From Caldisericota bacterium (GTDB taxonomy: Bacteria; Caldisericota; Caldisericia; Cryosericales; Cryosericaceae), in contig JAPLGL010000052.1 in the NCBI GenBank assembly GCA_026390155.1, positions 1-64,000 on the forward strand: DNA of 64,000 nucleotides, given 5' to 3'. The position numbers and the translations under genes are program-made. The notes beneath the pieces are model-generated. The model was not told where the DNA came from. It saw only the letters and a program-made list of their open reading frames with translations, and ran no database searches. Below, piece after piece: positions 57,334-64,000 of this stretch. Numbering within the stretch: the first letter of the stretch is position 1; every line of letters begins with the position of its first letter.

Positions 57334-58037
57334 GCCAGGAACGCTTCGGTCCTGATACGGCGCTGCTGGTCGTCGACGTCCAGAATGACTTCTGCCCCGG
57401 CGGGGCCCTGGCCGTGACCGGAGGGGACGCCATTATCCCGGTCATCAACGCATGGATGCCACGGTTTGCCACCGTTGTCGCCTCGCGCGACTGGCACCCC
57501 GCGAACAGCGTCCACTTCGGCAGCTGGCCTCCTCACTGTGTCGCGGGCACGTACGGCGCGCAGTTCAGAGCCGGACTGGACACCGGGCGGTTCCTGCTGG
57601 TCCTGGACAAGGGGACCAACAATGTCGACGACGGCTACAGCGCATTTGAAGCGACCAGCGAGGACCTTAAGGCCTGGCTTCGCAGCCGGGGCATCGAGAT
57701 GCTGTACGTCTGCGGTCTCGCGACCGACTACTGCGTTCTGCAGACGGTGCTGGACGCGCTTCGCCTCGGGTTCGGCGTCACGGTCATCCGTGATGGCATC
57801 GCCGCCGTGGAGGTCCACCCCGGCGACGGACAGCGAGCTCAGGACGCGATGACAGCAGCAGGCGCCCTTGTAACAGGGGACAGTCCTAGTTGTTGTAACA
57901 TCCTCCTGGCGGAGCGGAGTTATTCCTGGCTGGAGTGCAAGCGCGGGAAACCATCACGGTCTGCTCTTTGCTTTTGGCCGCGTCGCAGCTACGCTGGAAG
58001 AATCTATCTCCGAGGAATGAGGTGCACGCAGACTTGA
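57330..58037 (+). CDS. pncA: Nicotinamidase (with atypical C-terminal run-on)
   Basis: TALLVVDVQNDFCPGGALAVTGGDAIIPVINAWM...SRDWHPANSVHFGSWPPHCVAGTYGAQF...LYVCGLATDYCVLQTVLDALRLGFGVTVI; ATGA overlap with pncB. Confidence 0.93.
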   Translation: MSQERFGPDTALLVVDVQNDFCPGGALAVTGGDAIIPVINAWMPRFATVVASRDWHPANSVHFGSWPPHCVAGTYGAQFRAGLDTGRFLLVLDKGTNNVDDGYSAFEATSEDLKAWLRSRGIEMLYVCGLATDYCVLQTVLDALRLGFGVTVIRDGIAAVEVHPGDGQRAQDAMTAAGALVTGDSPSCCNILLAERSYSWLECKRGKPSRSALCFWPRRSYAGRIYLRGMRCTQT

Positions 58038-61027
58038 AGCAGACACACCTGTCAAAGCGCACGACCATTCTGGCCCTCATCGTTGCAGTGGTTGCCTCGA
58101 TGGCACCTGTCGCCGTTGCTGCAGGCAGTACGAATCCCCCGGACACTTACATCCGTGCGCGTCTCAAGGATGCAGCCCTGCGTTACAACGTTCCCTCTGC
58201 AATCCTCATGGCCATCGCCTACCAGGAGTCTGGATGGCGTCAGTTCGATGCCGTCGGCAACACGGTCGTCGGGACGAATGCCACGTCGCAGGACGTTGGC
58301 ATCATGCAGATCAACACCTCGGCGCGGAGTGACGTCGACCGCCTCATGACCGATATCGACTATAACATCGAAACTGGAGCCAGGATACTCGACGGCAAGT
58401 GGAAGTTGGCCCCCGGCATCGGCGACCGCGACCGGAACGTCCTGGAGAACTGGTACTACGCCATCTGGGCCTACAATGGCCTGTCATCTACCAACAATCC
58501 CAACACGGTGGGCGGCCGGCACTATCAGGAGCATATTCTGGCCTTGATGGCCCGGCAGGTCCTCGGAAGCGATGGGCAGCCCCTGTGGCCGCCAGTGGCC
58601 GTGACGCTGCCCAATCCTGCCATCATCACGGACCCGCCCGCCTGGATCCCGACGCCCCAGCCCATCCACTACGGAGACCTGTACGGAGGGTTCAATCAGG
58701 GAGACAACTTCCGGGTGCTTGAGAGTCCGGCCGGCGCAGTCCTCTCCACCAGCGCGCAAGCGATTGTCAGGTTTCTGGTCCAGAACGTCGGCACGACGAC
58801 ATGGGATGCCACGTATCAACCCGTGCTGGCTGTTGGTGATCCGCTTATCGCGAGCCTGGAGGGTCAGGCACTCACGCAGTCGGTCCTCCCCGGGGGTACC
58901 GTCGCCCTGACATTCATGCTGCCCCCATCTCTGCCGGCCGGGGTTCTGAATATATCATTGGCCATGCGCAAGAACAGTTCGCCGTTTGGTGCGGCGTGGC
59001 TGTCTCAAGTGACCGTCGCCGACATCGTGGCGAGCGCGACCGTCCCGGACAGCGTCACCCTGGGCGCGGTGCTTGACGTGTCCACTCAGGTGTCCAGCCC
59101 CGAGTCCATGGTCGTGACGCCTGGATTCGAACTGCGCGACATGCAGGGAACCCTGGTCGACAGCTCCGCCCTGGTGGCCAGGCGTTATGGGACGCCAGTG
59201 GGCATCGTGTCTATGACTACGCCGATTGAGCAGACAGGGGGGCTCCGCTACTTCGTGGGCGGGACGGCGGCAGGCCTGCTTCAGCCGGGGCAGTACCAGC
59301 TGACCGTGTCCTTTGCCGCTGGGGCGTCAGCCGATGCGGGCGTGTCGGGTACAGTCCCATTTGCCACAACCACGTCTCTCCTGACGGTGCTCCCACCAGA
59401 GCAGCCAGGTTTGCTTATTGTCGACTCTGTGCCCCTGGGCGCGGTGGTGTCCGTTGACGGCGTCACACAGCCTGCGCTGACCACCCCGTGCGCGCTTCCG
59501 ACGCTGCCTGGCCCGCACGTCGTGCAGATCACCGAGGCCAACTCCTCTCCATTCGAGGCTGTGGTCGATACGTCTGCAGCTCCCGCAACCTTGGTCGTGC
59601 CGACACTGACGCCGGTTGCGGCCATCCCCGTCGCCCTGTCACCTTCACCGGTCAACCTTGACTTCGGCGTCCTCAAGGCAGGAGCCGGCGTGACCGGGCA
59701 GCTCGTGGTCCAGATGAATGGATTGGCTCCGGTTCAGGGGGTCGTCGCGACGTCGGCCAATTGGATCCGGGTCAGCCCGCTCACCTTTGATGGCAGTCAG
59801 GCGTTCACGGTCGGCGTCGACGCGCGCTGGGTCGATCCCAACGCCAACAACACCGGCACGATCACGTTCACCATGGGGAGTACGGCAGTGTCGGTTCCGG
59901 TCAAGGCGGGGTTTGCGCCGACGCCGACGGTTGGGTTCATCCTGTCGCCCCAGAGCTTGCGCGTCGGCGAGGGCGATGAGTTTGCCCTCGACCTGAAAGC
60001 GCGCAACCTGCAGATGCTGTTCGACCACGTGGACCTTACCGTGGCATGGGACCCCACGCTCGTTGCCCTGCAGGGCGTTGCTGGATCTGCATCACTCACA
60101 ACTCCGCCGGGACCATCCACTGACCCTGGTATCCTCCAGATCCAGAGTGACGTCGTGGGCTTGTCCGGCGGTGAGACCATCCTGGGGTCCCTGCGGTTCA
60201 TAGCCGTGGCTCCAACTGACAAGACCGGTATCAACCTGCGCGGCACCGTCACACTTGGCGGGCTCCCCGTCCGTACGACCACGGGCGGCTGTGCGGTCAG
60301 TATCAGTCCGCGCTTTGTGCTGCCTGGGACACCCGGCGGACTGGCGGCGGTGGGAGAACAGGGTCAGGTGAGGGTGAGCTGGCAGGCATCGACCCAGGGG
60401 AGCTACCCGGTCGTGCGGTATGACATCTATCGCAGGCAAGGCGCGTCGGACCTCGAGACGGCGGAACTTGTCGGCGAGGCAGTGTCAAGTGCGACACAAT
60501 TTGTCGACCGTGGTCCACTCGAGCGCGCCAGCTACTACTACTGGGTCATGTGCGAGGACGTCATGGGTAATGTCAGCAACCCGGCGGGTCCTGTCAAGGC
60601 GCAGCCGATCATCATCACAGACCCGATCACCAAGGTGACCCTGGTCTTCACCATCGACAAGTCCACGGTCGTCATGAACGGTGTGACTGTGCCCATGGAG
60701 ACGGCGCCCGTCATCGAGAATGGACGGACCATCCTGCCCGTCCGGTATATCGCCACGCCGCTGGGAGCTCAGGTCCTCTGGAACGCCAAGGAGCAGAAGG
60801 TCACACTCATCGGTAGCAAGAAGGTCGAGTTGTGGATCGGCAAGCCGACCGCGCGGGTTGATGACACGGATGTGCTCATCGATCCGGCCAACCCGAAGGT
60901 GGCGCCTCGCATCGTCGGCGGCAGGACCATGCTTCCCCTTCGCTTCATCAGTGAGACCTTTGGCGCGGAGATCGTGTACGACGCACTGCTGCGTACGGTC
61001 ACCGTCACACTGATCAAGACAACCTAG
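57935..61027 (+). CDS. Large secreted multidomain protein: lytic transglycosylase-like + Ig-like + PEGA-like + cohesin-like + Fn3 + copper-amine-oxidase-N-like domain (start may be GTG at 58022)
   Basis: AILMAIAYQESGWRQFDAVGNTVVGTNATSQDVGIMQIN; FRVLESPAGAVLSTSAQAIVRFLVQNVGTTTWDATY; cohesin-like DLTVAWDPTLVALQGV; VPMETAPVIENGRTILPVRYIATPLGAQVLWNAKEQKVTL. Confidence 0.85.
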   Translation: MQARETITVCSLLLAASQLRWKNLSPRNEVHADLKQTHLSKRTTILALIVAVVASMAPVAVAAGSTNPPDTYIRARLKDAALRYNVPSAILMAIAYQESGWRQFDAVGNTVVGTNATSQDVGIMQINTSARSDVDRLMTDIDYNIETGARILDGKWKLAPGIGDRDRNVLENWYYAIWAYNGLSSTNNPNTVGGRHYQEHILALMARQVLGSDGQPLWPPVAVTLPNPAIITDPPAWIPTPQPIHYGDLYGGFNQGDNFRVLESPAGAVLSTSAQAIVRFLVQNVGTTTWDATYQPVLAVGDPLIASLEGQALTQSVLPGGTVALTFMLPPSLPAGVLNISLAMRKNSSPFGAAWLSQVTVADIVASATVPDSVTLGAVLDVSTQVSSPESMVVTPGFELRDMQGTLVDSSALVARRYGTPVGIVSMTTPIEQTGGLRYFVGGTAAGLLQPGQYQLTVSFAAGASADAGVSGTVPFATTTSLLTVLPPEQPGLLIVDSVPLGAVVSVDGVTQPALTTPCALPTLPGPHVVQITEANSSPFEAVVDTSAAPATLVVPTLTPVAAIPVALSPSPVNLDFGVLKAGAGVTGQLVVQMNGLAPVQGVVATSANWIRVSPLTFDGSQAFTVGVDARWVDPNANNTGTITFTMGSTAVSVPVKAGFAPTPTVGFILSPQSLRVGEGDEFALDLKARNLQMLFDHVDLTVAWDPTLVALQGVAGSASLTTPPGPSTDPGILQIQSDVVGLSGGETILGSLRFIAVAPTDKTGINLRGTVTLGGLPVRTTTGGCAVSISPRFVLPGTPGGLAAVGEQGQVRVSWQASTQGSYPVVRYDIYRRQGASDLETAELVGEAVSSATQFVDRGPLERASYYYWVMCEDVMGNVSNPAGPVKAQPIIITDPITKVTLVFTIDKSTVVMNGVTVPMETAPVIENGRTILPVRYIATPLGAQVLWNAKEQKVTLIGSKKVELWIGKPTARVDDTDVLIDPANPKVAPRIVGGRTMLPLRFISETFGAEIVYDALLRTVTVTLIKTT

Positions 61028-61035
61028 GAGATCTC

Positions 61036-61695
61036 GTGGTCAAGTTCAAGGAACCCTTCAACGGCATTTCGCACCTGCTTGGGAGCATGGGCGCCATCGT
61101 CGTCACCGTCCTGCTCGTCAGGGAGGCCGTCATCCGTGGCGGTGGCAGGGCGGGTGTCCCCTTCCTCGTCTATGGCTTCAGCATGGTCCTGCTGTACTCT
61201 GCAAGCGCCTGGTACCACCTACTCGACGTCAGTCCGAAGGTCCACGTCATGCTGCGCAGGCTCGACCACATCAGCATCTCCATCCTCATCGCGGGCACCT
61301 ACACACCCATGTGTCTCATCGCGCTGCGCGGTCGCGTGGGTACGTCGCTATGTTGGGGCGTGTGGGGATTGGCCGGGGCCGTCATCCTCACCGACGTCTT
61401 CTGGCTCGACGCCCCACGGGGCCTCAAGGCCGGACTTTACGTTTTGCTCGGCTGGTTCGCGGCGTGGGCGACGGTTCCGCTTCAGCGTGCCATCGGGTGG
61501 AGCGGCATGGCCTGGATGCTGGCCGGGGGCCTTGCCTACAGCGGCGGCGCCGTACTCTATGCGATCAAGAAGCCCAATCCGTGGCCCGGTGTCGTGGGCT
61601 TCCACGAGATCTGGCACCTGTTCGTGCTGGCCGGCAGCGCGAGCTTCATCATCCTGATCTGGCGCTATGTCCTTCCCCTGGTGAAGGTCCTGTGA
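61036..61695 (+). CDS. Hemolysin III / PAQR family membrane protein
   Basis: KEPFNGISHLLGSMGAIVVTVLLVREAV...YSASAWYHLLDVSPKVHVMLRRLDHISISILIAGTYTPMCL...VGFHEIWHLFVLAGS. Confidence 0.95.
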   Translation: MVKFKEPFNGISHLLGSMGAIVVTVLLVREAVIRGGGRAGVPFLVYGFSMVLLYSASAWYHLLDVSPKVHVMLRRLDHISISILIAGTYTPMCLIALRGRVGTSLCWGVWGLAGAVILTDVFWLDAPRGLKAGLYVLLGWFAAWATVPLQRAIGWSGMAWMLAGGLAYSGGAVLYAIKKPNPWPGVVGFHEIWHLFVLAGSASFIILIWRYVLPLVKVL

Positions 61696-61696
61696 C

Positions 61697-62572
61697 ATGA
61701 GCGTGCACTTCGAAGCGCTGACGGCTCACCTGTGGGCAGCGAAGTGTCGTGGGTATGCCATGAACACCGGCATCCTGCACGACGCAGCACATGCCACGCT
61801 CATCGACCCGGCGCTCCTTCCCGACGAGGTGGAGGACATCGCCGCGTTCTGCGAGGCGCAGCAGCTGAAGGTCGAGACGGTCGTGATCACACATCACCAC
61901 TGGGACCACGTCCTGGGCGCGGCGCGGTTCCCGGGTGCGCATGTCGTGACGCACCAGTCATACGTCGCTCAGACTGCCCTCGACCTGGAGCACACGCGCC
62001 GTTCGATACAGGGCTACTACGGAGCGGAAGGCGTCGCAGCCGACACCCCGTTTAGCCCGCCCATGCCCGACCAGACCGTCGACCGCATCATCGGGCTCAT
62101 GGTGGGAGACATGCGCGTCCAGCTGTTTCATACCCCCGGACATGCGCGCGATCACCTCTCAGTCTACGACGCTGAGTCTGCCTTCCTGTGGGCCGGCGAC
62201 CTCCTGAGCGACCTCGAGATCCCCTTCGTCAGCGACCGGCTCGATGCGTTCGAGCGCACACTCGGCATGTTCGCGGCGATGCAGGTCGACCTGCTCGTCC
62301 CCGGTCATGGGAACCTTACGCGCGACCACGCCGAGATCAGGCGCCGCATTGACGCAGACCGCTCCTACCTGTCCGACCTGCGCACGCGGATCGAAGCAGT
62401 CGTCCTTGCCGGTGGATCGGTGCAGGACGCAACAGCTGCGTGTGCTGACATGGTCTTCCGCAGCCCGGGCGCGAATTCTGAAGCCCACATCATGAACGTC
62501 GAACAGGTCTTCCTCGAATGCGGTGGCACCACCCAATTCAACCTCCTTCTCGGCTGGTCCCGCGAATTGTGA
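61697..62572 (+). CDS. MBL-fold metallohydrolase
   Basis: VVITHHHWDHVLGAARFPGAHVVTHQSY...VQLFHTPGHARDHLSVYDAESAFLWAGDLLSDLEIPF. Confidence 0.95.
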   Translation: MSVHFEALTAHLWAAKCRGYAMNTGILHDAAHATLIDPALLPDEVEDIAAFCEAQQLKVETVVITHHHWDHVLGAARFPGAHVVTHQSYVAQTALDLEHTRRSIQGYYGAEGVAADTPFSPPMPDQTVDRIIGLMVGDMRVQLFHTPGHARDHLSVYDAESAFLWAGDLLSDLEIPFVSDRLDAFERTLGMFAAMQVDLLVPGHGNLTRDHAEIRRRIDADRSYLSDLRTRIEAVVLAGGSVQDATAACADMVFRSPGANSEAHIMNVEQVFLECGGTTQFNLLLGWSREL

Positions 62573-63278
62573 ATTCCCTTGTACCAGGTACAATGATATT
62601 CACAATTGATCATCCAATGTATCAGGGAGGCATGAGATATGGGTAGAGCGCCGCACATCGAGTACGAGGGAGCCGTGTATCACGTGACCAACCGGGGCAA
62701 CGGCCAGGAGATGATCTACTGGGAAGAAGCTGACTGGAAAGCCTTCCTAGGGATTGTCAGTGACGTCGTCTCAGAGTTTGGCTGGCGGATTTACACATAT
62801 TGCCTGATGGGTAATCACTACCATCTGCTGCTGGAGACCCCTCAGCCCAACCTCTCGCTCGGGATGAGAGAGTTGGACTTGAGATATACCAAGCGATACA
62901 ACGGAAGATACGAGCATTCGGGTCATGTGTTCCAGGGTCGCTATTGGTCGGGGATCGTGCTCAATGACAATTACCTGATCGATGCGGCGAGCTACATGCT
63001 TCTCAACCCAGTGCGGGCGCAACTGGTACATTCTCCGGAGGAGTGGCGGTGGTCGAGCTGTGCGGCCATGGCCGGTCTTGTCCCGTCGCCTTCGTGGCTC
63101 AACGTAGACTGGTTGCCGGTTGATTTTCAAAGTGCACGGGGCGACCCAAATGGTCCATTCCTGTCCTATGTCCGGGAGTGCGCTGGCAAGCCGCGTCCAG
63201 CGAACCTGGAGACACAGCGTCGCCATATTCACAGAAATGTGAAGGCCATTGTGCCTGACCCCAAAGGGATTCACAGTT
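62565..63278 (+). mobile_element. RAYT/Y1-transposase element bounded by 15-16-bp imperfect inverted ends
   Basis: AATTGTGAATTCCCTT (62565) ... AAAGGGATTCACAGTT (63278); each end also forms a hairpin with a nearby inverted copy (62565-62607; 63235-63278). Confidence 0.7.
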
Positions 63279-63280
63279 GA
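62639..63280 (+). CDS. REP-associated tyrosine transposase (RAYT, Y1_Tnp/TnpA_REP family)
   Basis: YEGAVYHVTNRGNGQEMIYWEEADWKAFLGIV...YCLMGNHYHLLLETPQPNLSLGMRELDLRYTKRYNGRYEHSGHVFQGRYWSGIVLNDNYLIDAASYMLLNPVRAQLV. Confidence 0.93.
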   Translation: MGRAPHIEYEGAVYHVTNRGNGQEMIYWEEADWKAFLGIVSDVVSEFGWRIYTYCLMGNHYHLLLETPQPNLSLGMRELDLRYTKRYNGRYEHSGHVFQGRYWSGIVLNDNYLIDAASYMLLNPVRAQLVHSPEEWRWSSCAAMAGLVPSPSWLNVDWLPVDFQSARGDPNGPFLSYVRECAGKPRPANLETQRRHIHRNVKAIVPDPKGIHS

Positions 63281-64000
63281 GCATCTTCAAGCTGAAGGCA
63301 CCGTTTGAACCGTCAGGGGACCAGCCGCAGGCCATCGCGAAGCTGATCGCCGGGATCCAGGAGGGCGACCGCTTCCAGACCCTGGTCGGCGTTACCGGCT
63401 CCGGCAAGACGTTCACGATGGCGAACGTCATCAAGGAGTTTGACCACCCGGTCCTTGTCCTGAGCCACAACAAGACGCTTGCCGCACAGCTGTACAGTGA
63501 GTTCAAGGCCTTCTTCCCCGAGAACGCGGTCGAGTATTTTGTCAGCTACTACGACTACTATCAGCCTGAGGCATATGTGCCCACGATCGACCTGTATATC
63601 GCGAAGGACGCCGACATCAACCAGGACATCGCCCGCCTCCGGCACTCGACGATCCGCTCGCTCGTCGAACGCAAGGACGTGATCGTCGTCAGTTCGGTGA
63701 GCTGCATCTACGGCTGGGACTCACCGGAGGAGTACCGCGAAGGACTGCTGACCGTAACACAGGGCGCCGCCATGAAGCGCGACGACATCGCCCGGTCGCT
63801 CATCGGGCTCCGCTACGAACGCGTCGAGGACGTGGGCAAGGGCGGCTCCTTCCGCGTGCGCGGGTCGACGCTGGAGGTCATGCCAAAGGAAACGGAGACC
63901 GGCATCCGCATCCGGCTGTCGCTGGACGGTACGGTCGAGAAGATCCAGGAGTTCGACCTGGGTTCGCGCCAGGTGATCAAGGAGTACAAGGAGTTCATCT
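63277..64000 (+). CDS. uvrB: Excinuclease ABC subunit B (truncated by window edge; TTG start)
   Basis: LSIFKLKAPFEPSGDQPQAIAKLIAGIQEGDRFQTLVGVTGSGKTFTMANVI...LAAQLYSEFKAFFPENAVEYFVSYYDYYQPEAYVPTIDLYIAKDADINQDI. Confidence 0.97.
   Translation, partial: MSIFKLKAPFEPSGDQPQAIAKLIAGIQEGDRFQTLVGVTGSGKTFTMANVIKEFDHPVLVLSHNKTLAAQLYSEFKAFFPENAVEYFVSYYDYYQPEAYVPTIDLYIAKDADINQDIARLRHSTIRSLVERKDVIVVSSVSCIYGWDSPEEYREGLLTVTQGAAMKRDDIARSLIGLRYERVEDVGKGGSFRVRGSTLEVMPKETETGIRIRLSLDGTVEKIQEFDLGSRQVIKEYKEFI

Noticed and set aside
1-64000. CRISPR arrays, tRNA or rRNA genes
   Set aside because: No regularly spaced direct repeats and no convincing cloverleaf/T-loop pattern seen by eye; a tRNAscan/CRISPR finder run would be decisive.

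Overview
This is a high-GC bacterial chromosomal window, densely coded on both strands. No rRNA, tRNA, CRISPR array, prophage or classical IS element was recognised by eye. Most of the content is housekeeping or transport: two P-type ATPases (one cut by the left edge), Hsp20, GAF-GGDEF cyclase, transketolase, glycerate kinase, MFS, ABC systems, AEC permease, nitrilase, Mo-cofactor lipoprotein, endonuclease IV, radical SAM, heterodimeric ABC exporter, NUDIX, ComM/YifB, polysaccharide deacetylase, 2-oxoacid:ferredoxin oxidoreductase, PncB/PncA, HlyIII, MBL-fold hydrolase, and UvrB cut by the right edge. The most unusual material is: (1) a RAYT/Y1-type transposase whose ends match a 43-bp near-perfect palindrome ~25 kb away at the 3' end of nfo, where the element ends appear to form parts of neighbouring stop/start codons; (2) two dispersed intergenic repeat families, one present as a ~95-bp inverted pair 20 kb apart and one apparently truncating a Rieske dioxygenase gene; (3) a tightly coupled three-gene cluster of unrecognised proteins, two of which look paralogous, preceded by a long leader with possible 26-codon sORFs; (4) a pseudokinase fused to three PEGA domains; (5) a branched-polyamine synthase (BpsA-like); (6) a lemA + triple DUF2207 operon; (7) decayed or interrupted genes: an in-frame TAG in a peroxiredoxin, a multiply frameshifted permease, and a 24-aa lipoprotein signal peptide ending exactly at the lipobox Cys. 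Taxonomy cannot be fixed from this sequence alone. All family calls are from motif recognition, not database searches.
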